Shown: positions 36,652 to 44,291 of the stretch, in pieces
Layout of the letters: each line of letters starts with the position of its first letter
How positions within the stretch are numbered: the stretch's first letter is position 1
Assembly: GCA_023379675.1 (NCBI GenBank)
Contig: JAMCPL010000027.1
Span: 37,176-101,175 of the forward strand
DNA: 64,000 nucleotides
Direction: 5' to 3'
DNA from: Actinomycetota bacterium
GTDB taxonomy: Bacteria > Actinomycetota > Acidimicrobiia > Acidimicrobiales > JAMCPL01
Made by a program: the position numbers and the translations under genes
The notes under the pieces: model-generated
Database searches by the model: none
The model's input: the letters and a program-made list of their open reading frames with translations, nothing else
Told to the model about the DNA's origin: nothing

Positions 36652-38502
36652 TCAGCCCCTCATCGCTTTCCCCGCAGGTGCGGTCCGAGAGAGGCCGCGG
36701 GCACGGCCAGTGCCTGCGCCAGCCCTCGAGCCGGCAGAAGAAAATGAAGGTGGTAGAGCCTCTGGCGAGCTGTAGAGCTGAGCCTGATGCTCGAGATCGC
36801 CGGTAAAGCTGTCTATTTCGTGTTGCACCTCAGACGGATCTCTCTGCCACACTCCCGCCAGGGTGTCGCGCATGGTGTGAGCGGCTTCGCACGCTGCAGA
36901 TGAATCCATGAGGGACAGGCGCATCCTTCGAGAAAAGACATCCTCGACCGTGCAGGCCATTTCCTTCTTTACCGCCCAAATTGCTTCCATCCTCAGATAG
37001 GGTGCTTCAGGGGAGAGAGGCTCCAGCGACCCTGGGTAGGAAGAGGCAAGCTCCACAAGGTTGGGCGTTTCGGTACCGTAGCGACCTACCAGATGCGCCA
37101 GCTGATCAGGCTGGAGGCCCAGTCGATCGGCAGTGCTCGGCGCCAGAAGTTCCCTGAGAGCCAGGGTGTCTCCAGAACCGGCGATTCGTAGGTGCCGCGT
37201 TGCCGATCTGCCGGTGCCTGCAAACGTGGAAAGCGAGCTTGCGGCTATGGCTCTGTCGACCGCCTCCTCCGCCATCTTCCTGTACGTGGTCAGCTTGCCG
37301 CCAGTAACCGTTACCAGGCCGCTACTGGACACCTGCACGCTGTGATGCCTGGATAGGTCAGCGGTACGATTTGATCGCTTGCCACCTGACCTACCAGCGA
37401 GCAGGGGGCGTACACCTGCCCAGCTTGCCGTGACATCCGACCGGGTGAGGCCGTTATCGAGATGGGAATTCACGGCATCGAGCAGGTAATCGACATCGTC
37501 GCTGGAGCACAGCGGATCATCTATCGACCCTTGCCAATCGGTATCAGTGGTACCTATATAGGCATAAGATCCATCGTTCCACGGTATGACAAAGATACTC
37601 CTGCCATCGCTTCGTACCGGCAGTACGGCGGCTGCTTTTACAGGAAGCCTGGACAGTTTGAACGAAAGATGCACACCCTTGGCCGGCCTGATGGTCTTGC
37701 TGTGGTCTCCTGTGTCCATGGCTCGTATGCTGTCCACCCAGGCGCCAGTGGCATTCACGACCACGTTTGCTCGTATCTCGAAGTCCGCACCGGAATCCTG
37801 CGGATTGCTGTAGGGTAAGCGTGAACCAGCGGAAACTGCACGGACGAGCCCAGCACTGTCATGCAGCAACCCGGTCGCTTCTACATAGTTGGCACACACC
37901 CCGCCATAGTGTCCCGCAGCTGTTGCCAGGATGGCAAGGGTGAGACGTGCATCGTCTCCACTTGCATCGTAGTACATGAACCCGCTTTCGACGCGGTCCT
38001 TGCCGAGAGCGGGCAGCAGCTCCAATACATCACCTTGCGACAAGCGTGAGTGGAGTTTCCCTATGCGCATGCCACCCGTGAGGTCATACATCCATAATGC
38101 AGCGGAGATGGCTGCAGCTGTGGATCGCGTTACCCCAGGACGTCTCGAGGAGAAAATAGGGATGACGAAAGGAAGTGGTTTCACAAGGTGCGGCGCGTTG
38201 TCGAGGAGGCGTTGGCGTTCGTGCAAGGCTTCATACACGAGAGTGAAGTCACCGTGCTGGAGGTAGCGCAGGCCGCCATGTACGAGCTTGGATGACCTGG
38301 ATGACGTGCCTGAAGCGAAGTCACTGCGTTCGATGAGGGCAACCTTCAAGCCTCTTGCTGCGGCGTCCAGCGCTGTCCCAGCTCCGGTGATGCCTCCTCC
38401 AATCACCAGCAGGTCGAATGTTTCGCTTTGCAACCTTTGCAAGGCCGTGTTCCGGTCCAACGCATCCTTGGTAGCTGATCGGGCACGGTACAAGCGGGTC
38501 AC
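36652..38502 (-). CDS. glpD: FAD-dependent glycerol-3-phosphate dehydrogenase
   Basis: GlpD oxidises glycerol 3-phosphate to DHAP and passes electrons to quinone at the membrane. The dinucleotide motif DLLVIGGGITGAGTALDAAARG is near residue 30, followed by SSRSSKLVHGGLRYLQHGDF, and the C-terminal DAO_C domain lies near 450-570. The last 45 residues are Ser/Pro/Arg rich and not part of the family. The gene is the promoter-proximal member of a two-gene unit with the AGPS-like flavoprotein, linking glycerol phosphate use and possible ether-lipid chemistry. Confidence 0.93.
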   Translation of the reverse strand: MTRLYRARSATKDALDRNTALQRLQSETFDLLVIGGGITGAGTALDAAARGLKVALIERSDFASGTSSRSSKLVHGGLRYLQHGDFTLVYEALHERQRLLDNAPHLVKPLPFVIPIFSSRRPGVTRSTAAAISAALWMYDLTGGMRIGKLHSRLSQGDVLELLPALGKDRVESGFMYYDASGDDARLTLAILATAAGHYGGVCANYVEATGLLHDSAGLVRAVSAGSRLPYSNPQDSGADFEIRANVVVNATGAWVDSIRAMDTGDHSKTIRPAKGVHLSFKLSRLPVKAAAVLPVRSDGRSIFVIPWNDGSYAYIGTTDTDWQGSIDDPLCSSDDVDYLLDAVNSHLDNGLTRSDVTASWAGVRPLLAGRSGGKRSNRTADLSRHHSVQVSSSGLVTVTGGKLTTYRKMAEEAVDRAIAASSLSTFAGTGRSATRHLRIAGSGDTLALRELLAPSTADRLGLQPDQLAHLVGRYGTETPNLVELASSYPGSLEPLSPEAPYLRMEAIWAVKKEMACTVEDVFSRRMRLSLMDSSAACEAAHTMRDTLAGVWQRDPSEVQHEIDSFTGDLEHQAQLYSSPEALPPSFSSAGSRAGAGTGRARGLSRTAPAGKAMRG

Positions 38503-38593
38503 TGTCCTGCGACTTTCTTCACGACACTATATTACCGGCTGGTACGCCGCTTATCCAATCGGTCAGGACAAATGCACATCAATATCACTTGAG

Positions 38594-38641
38594 AGTGACT
38601 ATCATTAAGGATATGCCTGCTAAGATGTGACAATAGTCACT
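38594..38641. promoter_or_regulatory. Inverted repeat at the start of the Fur-family gene
   Basis: AGTGACTAT (38594-38602) and ATAGTCACT (38633-38641) form a perfect 9-bp inverted repeat with a 30-bp centre, directly before ATG 38642 and between the divergent glpD and regulator genes. An operator or a leader hairpin are both possible. Confidence 0.5.
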
Positions 38642-39106
38642 ATGAAAGATATGAATGAATTGGTGGAGATGTTCAGGGAACGTGGATACCGGATCACCCC
38701 GCAACGCCAATGTGTGTTCAAGCTACTGCAGGGGAATACCTCACATCCATCTGCAGAAAGTATTTATCGTGAGGCGAGAAAGGAAATGAGTTCCTTGTCG
38801 CTCCAGACGGTGTACAGGACGCTGGCGGAACTGGTATCTCTGGGGGAACTCATTCCCGTAGACCTGGGCACCGGAACGGTCAGATTCGATCCCTCTGTGG
38901 AAGTACCTCATCATCACCTGGTGTGCCGATCATGCGGCAAGGTGAGTGATCTTTTCGCGGATCTCCGGCCACCGGATATGCCGGAAGGTTATGCGCAGGA
39001 TTTCGAAGTTTCATCCACCGAGATTGTATTTCGTGGCATATGCAAAGCATGCATGACCGATGGAGAAGATCTGGGAGAACGGGAACACCGGTTTTCCAGT
39101 AAGTAG
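38642..39106 (+). CDS. Fur-family metalloregulator (Fur/PerR type)
   Basis: The protein has the Fur winged-helix (RERGYRITPQRQCVFKLLQ, then SLQTVYRTLAELVSLGEL with the recognition helix) and a dimer domain with metal sites: VPHHHLVCRSCGKVSDLF and FRGICKACM, two CxxC pairs that bind structural zinc. Starting points at GTG 38627, ATG 38642 or ATG 38651 are all possible; none has a strong ribosome site. It directly precedes a rubrerythrin-like gene, which points to PerR-like peroxide sensing, but the sequence alone does not separate Fur from PerR or Zur. Confidence 0.85.
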   Translation: MKDMNELVEMFRERGYRITPQRQCVFKLLQGNTSHPSAESIYREARKEMSSLSLQTVYRTLAELVSLGELIPVDLGTGTVRFDPSVEVPHHHLVCRSCGKVSDLFADLRPPDMPEGYAQDFEVSSTEIVFRGICKACMTDGEDLGEREHRFSSK

Positions 39107-39126
39107 TACAATATCATGTATTGTAC
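39106..39126. promoter_or_regulatory. 21-bp palindromic operator candidate upstream of rubrerythrin
   Basis: GTACAATA-TCATG-TATTGTAC is a perfect 8-bp inverted repeat, AT-rich at its core, beginning at the last base of the Fur-family stop codon and 48 bp before the rubrerythrin start. Size and symmetry suit a Fur/PerR dimer. Confidence 0.6.
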
Positions 39127-39173
39127 AAATATAGACAATATAGACAACTACTAGAAATGGAGGAATAATAAAC

Positions 39174-39593
39174 ATGGCATCTTTAAAAGGATCCAAGACT
39201 GAAACCAACCTGAAAGAAGCTTTTGCCGGTGAAAGCCAGGCAAATCGCCGTTACATGTACTTTGCCCGTAAGGCGGACGTAGAGGGCTATCCGGAAGTGG
39301 CGGCGCTCTTTCGCTCGGTGGGTGAAGGCGAGACGGGGCATGCCTTTGGCCATTTTGATTACCTGAGCGAGGTTGGCGACCCTGTCACGGGTCATGCAGT
39401 AGGATCTACAACCGACAACCTGGGGTCTGCGATTGAGGGCGAGACCTACGAATACACGGAAATGTATCCTGGTTTCGCTAGAACGGCTCGCGATGAAGGT
39501 TTTGAAGAAATTGGGGAATGGTTTGAGACCCTTGCACGCGCAGAGAAGAGCCATGCTGGTAAGTTTAAGGAAGGGTTGGAGTCGATCGTCTGA
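39174..39593 (+). CDS. Rubrerythrin-like diiron protein lacking the rubredoxin domain
   Basis: A 139-residue four-helix-bundle protein. The iron-ligand glutamates and histidines lie in [43 protein letters not shown] and [12 protein letters not shown]. The C-terminal rubredoxin-like Cys4 domain of classic rubrerythrin is absent, as in sulerythrin/erythrin types. It probably reduces hydrogen peroxide with electrons from a separate donor; the Fe-S protein next door is a candidate. The strong GGAGGA site before the ATG suggests high expression. A palindrome upstream suggests control by the adjacent regulator. Confidence 0.92.
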   Translation: MASLKGSKTETNLKEAFAGESQANRRYMYFARKADVEGYPEVAALFRSVGEGETGHAFGHFDYLSEVGDPVTGHAVGSTTDNLGSAIEGETYEYTEMYPGFARTARDEGFEEIGEWFETLARAEKSHAGKFKEGLESIV

Positions 39594-39618
39594 ATTCCCC
39601 CCCGTATTCGGTCGGTCG

Positions 39619-39653
39619 AGCTGGTTGCAGGATCCCTCCCCGCGCAACCAGCT
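39619..39653 (+). terminator. Hairpin after rubrerythrin gene
   Basis: AGCTGGTTGC (39619-39628) and GCAACCAGCT (39644-39653) form a perfect 10-bp stem with a 15-base loop. No T-run follows, so it may be a Rho-aided or partial terminator or a processing hairpin between rubrerythrin and the Fe-S protein gene. Confidence 0.55.
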
Positions 39654-39692
39654 TCTCCAGCCCTGCTGTATGCAGTGAGGTAGTGTGGTATC

Positions 39693-41330
39693 GTGTCAAC
39701 AACCTACAATCCTGATGATCTTCTGTACTCGGACCTTGGCGACTTGCGCCAGGAATTGGGAAGGGTATTCGAAATCTGCCATAGCTGCAGGGTCTGTTTC
39801 AATCTATGCCCATCATTCAACGATCTCTTCAATACAATAGATCGGTACGATGGTCAGCCGGCGCGTATGACCTTTGCTGAACAGGACAAGGTTACTCAGG
39901 AGTGCTACCAGTGCAAACTCTGCGCTCTCCGGTGTCCGTACGTCCCCCCGCACGAATGGTCGGTGGATTTCCCGAAGCTCATGATGCGGGCGATGATCCA
40001 GAGACGGGATGCCGGCCACATACCTCTTAGGGAGAGGATATCTGATGAAGTACTTTCCAGGACGGATCTTTCCGGCAGGGTGGCAACGGCATTCGCGGAT
40101 CTCGTCAATCCTGCGCTCGCTGCCAGGAACGGCGCTGTGCGCAAGGTAATGGATTTTACCTCGGGCGTATCCTCCCAACGGCTGCTGCCGCCTTATACGA
40201 AACGAAGATTCTCGACATGGTTCAGGAGAGACCACGTCGCGAAGGTGGCGATACGGGGAGGTCGGAACATCACACAACGAGTGGAAAGCGCTGGGGGGGA
40301 TACCAGTGTGAGCGGCGCCAGTGTGAGCGGCGCCAGTGTGAGTGGCGCCAGTGTGAGCGGCGCTGGTGTGAGCGGCGCTGGTGTGAGCGGCGCCGGTGTG
40401 AGCGGCGCCGGTGAGGATGGAACTCGAGAATCGAATGGTGCCACAGGCCGTGCAGCGGATCGTGCAGGGTCGAGTTTGGCGGGTACCGGGCTCGCGGCGT
40501 ACAAGCGAGAAGTGGCCATATTCCCTACCTGTTTCGTAGAGTACATGGACCCTGGTATAGGCAGAGATCTGGTAGGCGTCCTGGAGCATACCGGAACGGC
40601 CTGTACCTTGCCGCACGGAATCCGGTGTTGCGGAGCTCCCTGGCTTCACTCCGGCCGGATCGATCGATTCCGCAAAGTTGCAAAAGCAAACATCGAAGCC
40701 ATGCAGGATGGCGTTAAACGTGGCGGTCTGGTCATAGTACCCCAAGCTACCTGCGGTTATGTCATGAGAAAGGACTACCCGGCCCTGATCGACGGTGAGG
40801 GAGCGAAGCTTCTGGCATCTCGGATACGTGACCCGGCTGAATACCTACTGGAATTGCGCCGGACAGAGAGGGAGGTCTTCGACAGCGCATTTCCGTCCGG
40901 ACTTGCCGGGGGCGCCGGCGAATCTGGGAACGCCAGCCGGACTGGTATACAGGCAGATGGAGGGACTGGTGGCGTAGCCGGGAAGGTGGGCTCCATGGCG
41001 AACAAGGTGATCACCTATCATGTTGCATGCCATACCCAGGCTCAGGGAATTGGATTGAAGGAGCGTGACCTCCTCAAGCTGGCTGGTTACGAAGTCAACC
41101 TGGTCAACAAGTGCGCCGGCATAGACGGTACATGGGGATACAGGTCGAAGAACTATTCTTTGGCCCGTGGTGTCGCTCAACCGATGAAGAGGGCGATAGA
41201 AAGTGGCGATAGTGAGGAGGTGTGCGGGGATTGCCACCTGGCGAACTACGCCATCCTCGAGGAGACCGGTATCCGGGCGGTGCATCCTATCCAGGCGATA
41301 GCGCGTGCGTATGGCATATATCCAGATTGA
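39693..41330 (+). CDS. 4Fe-4S / CCG-domain oxidoreductase (HdrD/GlpC-like)
   Basis: Two ferredoxin-like clusters are near the N terminus ([12 protein letters not shown] near residue 30 and [12 protein letters not shown] near 71). Two CCG domains follow: [11 protein letters not shown]...[10 protein letters not shown] (about 275-310) and YHVACHTQ...[11 protein letters not shown]...CGDCH (about 445-515), as in heterodisulfide-reductase D and GlpC proteins. Between the two halves lies a linker with seven 5-residue repeats ([10 protein letters not shown]). The gene order rubrerythrin, this gene, DUF3501 is a known association, so it likely feeds electrons to the rubrerythrin. The GTG start is supported by the ordering of the motifs. 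Confidence 0.88.
   Translation: MSTTYNPDDLLYSDLGDLRQELGRVFEICHSCRVCFNLCPSFNDLFNTIDRYDGQPARMTFAEQDKVTQECYQCKLCALRCPYVPPHEWSVDFPKLMMRAMIQRRDAGHIPLRERISDEVLSRTDLSGRVATAFADLVNPALAARNGAVRKVMDFTSGVSSQRLLPPYTKRRFSTWFRRDHVAKVAIRGGRNITQRVESAGGDTSVSGASVSGASVSGASVSGAGVSGAGVSGAGVSGAGEDGTRESNGATGRAADRAGSSLAGTGLAAYKREVAIFPTCFVEYMDPGIGRDLVGVLEHTGTACTLPHGIRCCGAPWLHSGRIDRFRKVAKANIEAMQDGVKRGGLVIVPQATCGYVMRKDYPALIDGEGAKLLASRIRDPAEYLLELRRTEREVFDSAFPSGLAGGAGESGNASRTGIQADGGTGGVAGKVGSMANKVITYHVACHTQAQGIGLKERDLLKLAGYEVNLVNKCAGIDGTWGYRSKNYSLARGVAQPMKRAIESGDSEEVCGDCHLANYAILEETGIRAVHPIQAIARAYGIYPD
40305..40409 (+). repeat. Seven 15-bp tandem repeats in the CCG-domain gene
   Basis: The unit AGTGTGAGCGGCGCC (later GGTGTGAGCGGCGCC/T) occurs seven times head to tail and encodes SVSGA or GVSGA. 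It lies in the linker between the ferredoxin and CCG halves, so copy number could change without breaking either domain. Confidence 0.9.
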
Positions 41331-41450
41331 AAATCGAGCTGATGAAAGTGCAACCCCCTTCCGCAAGGGAGCAATCAAGCAACTATGCCTTGATGAGCAG
41401 CGGAGTTCAGGTAGGTGGAGGCGGGTAAGCAGTAGAGGAGGAGTGATCTA

Positions 41451-42062
41451 GTGGATGAGCTTGCTCTGAGCGACATATGGGATTTGCGTGAGTACGAAAG
41501 GCGAAGGGATGAGTACCGTTCCTGGATAATGGAGCGGAAGCGTAATCGCAGGGTCGCCGTAGGCGACTTCGTAACCCTGGTATTCGAGAACAGGGACACT
41601 GTCAAGTTCCAGATCCAGGAGATGGTTCGAGCTGAGCGGATGATCAGCGATGAGCAGGTACAGGGGGAACTCGATATTTACAACGCCCTCATACCGGCCA
41701 CAGGCGAGATCTCGGCAACGTTGTTCCTGGAACTTGTGGATGAAGAGTCGCTCCGCAACTGGCTTCCGAAATTAGCCGGCATAGAGAGATCCATCGAATT
41801 GCACCTTGGTGACGAGGATGGCAGCGAGGATGGCAGCGTCAAGGTTGTGACCTGCTTCCCCGAGAAAGCACATGAAGCGATGCTTACCAGGGAGGATGTG
41901 ACGTCAACGGTTCACTACATACGATTCAAACTGGAAGGACCCGACATCGAGTCGCTTCGCAATGGCGGCGGAACACTTGTAGCCAATCATCCTTCATACA
42001 AAGCCACCAGTTCGTTGAGCCTGCAGGTGGTCGGCGAGCTACTGGCGGATCTGACCGGCTGA
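41451..42062 (+). CDS. DUF3501 family protein
   Basis: A 203-residue protein of the DUF3501 family, which is almost always found next to rubrerythrin and HdrD/GlpC-like Fe-S genes, as here. Family features include YRSWIMERKRNRRVAVGD-type N terminus, VTLVFENRDTVKFQIQEMVRAERM, and the C-terminal VANHPSYKA segment. The acidic duplication EDGSEDGS near residue 125 is encoded by a 12-bp tandem repeat. The GTG start has GGAGGAG upstream. Function is not known; partnership with the peroxide-reducing module is inference from gene order. The stop codon lies inside a 35-bp direct repeat. Confidence 0.85.
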   Translation: MDELALSDIWDLREYERRRDEYRSWIMERKRNRRVAVGDFVTLVFENRDTVKFQIQEMVRAERMISDEQVQGELDIYNALIPATGEISATLFLELVDEESLRNWLPKLAGIERSIELHLGDEDGSEDGSVKVVTCFPEKAHEAMLTREDVTSTVHYIRFKLEGPDIESLRNGGGTLVANHPSYKATSSLSLQVVGELLADLTG

Positions 42063-42154
42063 TACGCGCGGCATCCTCCCCGTTCGGCGCCATCGCCGGT
42101 ACCGTGCTCGGCTGTTATCATCTGACCGGCTGATACGCGCGGCATCCTCCCCGT
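42049..42154. repeat. 35-bp direct repeat, period 71 bp, over the DUF3501 stop codon
   Basis: Identical 35-bp copies at 42049-42083 and 42120-42154 are separated by 36 bp of unrelated sequence. The first copy contains the last codons and the TGA of the DUF3501 gene; the second lies in the leader of whiB. Confidence 0.92.
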
Positions 42155-42403
42155 GGTTTCCGCGGGAGCCTGCAGAATACTGGTTCGTGACGATGCAGCC
42201 CGTACTGGACAACGCTAATGAAGTGCGCGATAATAGCACTATTGGGGCTGCTTCGCGTGAACGTGCAGGTTTTGTGCAACTTCAGCGCAAGCAGTGGAAA
42301 GCGTATGCGGGGCCTTAAGTGTTTTGCACTACCTGTTCTATCCATATAATATTAGTGTTAAACAATTTAGTTGTTGCAAAATGTATAGGGAAGTGATGTT
42401 AAA
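42155..42403. other. Long AT-rich leader before whiB
   Basis: No gene is seen. The part from 42310 is AT-rich and holds the promoter candidate listed separately and a long untranslated leader, a common arrangement for whiB genes. Confidence 0.5.
42324..42350 (+). promoter_or_regulatory. Promoter candidate for whiB
   Basis: TTGCAC (42324-42329) and TATAAT (42345-42350) resemble -35 and -10 boxes with a 15-bp spacer, slightly short. They are 54 bp from the whiB start. Confidence 0.4.
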
Positions 42404-42655
42404 ATGACTGTCCAGACTGGCATGGCTTGGCGCAAGCAGGCTGCATGCCGTGGTATGAGTACTGTGATCTTTTATCCGGACCCCGAGGGGCCGGAAGAAG
42501 ACATTTCATCTGCCAAGGCGGTCTGTGAACAGTGTCCAGTTAGAGAGACCTGTCTCGAGCATGCCCTCACCAATCGTGAGCGTTACGGGATATGGGGCGG
42601 TACCACGGAGCGGGAACGCAGGAGGATCATCCGCCAGAGACGTAAGTCTGCGTGA
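42404..42655 (+). CDS. WhiB-family iron-sulfur transcription factor
   Basis: An 83-residue actinobacterial WhiB protein. Four cysteines that bind the 4Fe-4S cluster are Cys15 (AACRG) and CEQCPVRETC near residues 41-50. The GIWGG turn (YGIWGGTTERERR) and the basic C-terminal tail RRRIIRQRRK, used for DNA contact, follow. It resembles WhiB1/WhiB2-like small members. It overlaps the trpD start by 4 bp, so the two may be translated together. Confidence 0.93.
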   Translation: MTVQTGMAWRKQAACRGMSTVIFYPDPEGPEEDISSAKAVCEQCPVRETCLEHALTNRERYGIWGGTTERERRRIIRQRRKSA

Positions 42656-43731
42656 GGCCTATGCCGGCATCGGAAGGTGGTTTGGGAAAGTTTGAATCTG
42701 CCGACTGGCCCGGTGTCCTTGCCAAGTTGCTGAAAGGCATTGATCTGGAAGAACGGGAGGCCCGGGAACTAATGGGGTGGATCCTTGCTGGAAAAGCGGC
42801 TCCTGCCCAGATAGGGGCATTGCTGATTGCGCTGAAAAGCAAAGGGGAATCAGCGGAGGAGATGTACGGCTTTGTGCAGGCCATGCTGGACGTAGCGGAG
42901 AGGGTAGACCCAGGCTATACGGTACTGGATACCTGCGGTACTGGAGGGGATGGTACCGGCACCATCAACATCTCTACCATTGCAGCGTTTGTGGCAGCGG
43001 GAGCGGGGGCGAAGGTGTGTAAACATGGGGGCAGGGCGGCATCCTCCCAGGCAGGCTCAGCTGACTTGCTGGAAGAGCTCGGAGTGGTGATAGATCTGGA
43101 CGCCGCCGGAGTCGGTAGATGCATAGATGAAACGGGTATGGGGTTCTGTTTCGCTCCTGCGTTCCATCCTGCCATGCGCCATGCCGCACCTGTGCGCAGG
43201 GAGTTGGGCGTGCCCACCGTATTCAACCTCTTGGGGCCACTAGCTAACCCTGCCGTAGATGTCCGTCAGGTACTTGGAGTGCCCGCCATGGAGACATTGC
43301 AGAAGATCGGTCAGGTTCTCTCCCGCAAAGGTTGCGATAGAGCCATGGTGGTCCGCGGGGACGACGGGATGGATGAGCTGTCGCTCTGCGCGCCGAGTAC
43401 CGTACTCGAAATCACGGCAGGCGGTGAGATAACGCATTTCGAGTTATACCCGAGCGATTTCGGTCTCGAGCTGGTTCCACCGGAAGCCATCAAGGGTGGT
43501 GACGTAAAACGCAATGCGGAGGTAGCTCTGTCAGTGCTGTCAGGCGAGAAGAGCGCCTACAGAGACGTGGTGGTCCTGAATGCCGCTGCAGCTATTGTAG
43601 TGGCGGGGCTGGCTGCCAGTTTCGAAGAGGGCATAGAGCTGTCGTCTGCTGTACTGGACGAAGGTCGCGCTCAAAGTGTTCTGGACAGTCTCGTCAGGTT
43701 ATCGCGCCAGATTGCCGCTGGCAGGCGGTAA
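42652..43731 (+). CDS. trpD: Anthranilate phosphoribosyltransferase
   Basis: TrpD joins anthranilate and PRPP in tryptophan synthesis. Motifs: the PRPP loop DTCGTGGDGTGTINIS near residue 88, KHGGRAASSQAGSADLLEELG near 118, FCFAPAFHPAMRHAAPVRRELGVPTVFNLLGPLANPA near 165-200, and VVRGDDGMDE near 235. It starts at GTG 42652 (overlapping whiB) or ATG 42661. No other trp gene is nearby. PRPP would come from the Prs encoded at 24 kb. Confidence 0.95.
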   Translation: MRPMPASEGGLGKFESADWPGVLAKLLKGIDLEEREARELMGWILAGKAAPAQIGALLIALKSKGESAEEMYGFVQAMLDVAERVDPGYTVLDTCGTGGDGTGTINISTIAAFVAAGAGAKVCKHGGRAASSQAGSADLLEELGVVIDLDAAGVGRCIDETGMGFCFAPAFHPAMRHAAPVRRELGVPTVFNLLGPLANPAVDVRQVLGVPAMETLQKIGQVLSRKGCDRAMVVRGDDGMDELSLCAPSTVLEITAGGEITHFELYPSDFGLELVPPEAIKGGDVKRNAEVALSVLSGEKSAYRDVVVLNAAAAIVVAGLAASFEEGIELSSAVLDEGRAQSVLDSLVRLSRQIAAGRR

Positions 43732-43803
43732 CGGACTATTTGTACTGTCCGGCGATGCCGATCGCGTATAGTATGGCTCGGATTGCTGGTAACCTTGGAT
43801 CGT

Positions 43804-44037
43804 ATGAACCAAACACGTTATCGCTGTACAGGATGTGGCAACTTGACCCGGTTCGATGTCGTGACCGACATACGCAGCAAGTCTTATTACCACTATACGG
43901 TCGCAGGGGAGTTGCACATAGAGGATGAGGTTGTCATCTCCAAGGAGGTGGTCGACATAGCTTGCCGGTGGTGTGGTCCGGGAGTTGCAATAGAGGAGGT
44001 CGAGGTTCCCTATGCAGAGATTGCAGGAGCGGATTAG
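43804..44037 (+). CDS. Small zinc-ribbon protein
   Basis: A short hydrophilic protein with two CxxC knuckles (RCTGCGN at the N terminus and CRWCGPG near residue 60), a probable zinc ribbon. The middle (VAGELHIEDEVVISKEVV) is beta-rich. ATG 43804 starts directly before the first knuckle; a TTG at 43783 would add seven residues. No function can be given. Confidence 0.6.
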   Translation: MNQTRYRCTGCGNLTRFDVVTDIRSKSYYHYTVAGELHIEDEVVISKEVVDIACRWCGPGVAIEEVEVPYAEIAGAD

Positions 44038-44098
44038 CAGCGGCTCCATAAATTGCCTCTAGTGGTCCGTCTCGGAAATAATAGCGCGCTCCCGCCGA

Positions 44099-44230
44099 CC
44101 AGATGACGTCCCTGGCGGGTTGGCGTGCTTATGCCCTTCCTGTTCGCAACCATCCACCGGATGGTTGCGCATCCTCAACGTACTCCCTGGTACGCCTGCG
44201 TCCTTGTCCTTGCCAGATGACGCCCCTGGA
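44099..44230. repeat. Perfect 11-bp-stem hairpin between two short direct repeats
   Basis: CGCAACCATCC (44145-44155) and GGATGGTTGCG (44159-44169) form a perfect stem with a 3-base loop (ACC). A 17-bp element CCAGATGACGYCCCTGG flanks it at 44099 and 44213. It may end the upstream transcript, though no T-run follows, or act in the leader of the lipoprotein gene. Confidence 0.6.
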
Positions 44231-44291
44231 GCATCGGATACCATCACGTCATTCACGAGTCGGACCGCTAGGTCTTGCAGGATACTTCAGG

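Noticed and set aside
44103..44291. Longer N terminus for the solute-binding protein
   Set aside because: It would place about 63 residues before the lipoprotein signal peptide and translate through a perfect hairpin; GTG 44292 has a suitable ribosome site and gives a normal signal.
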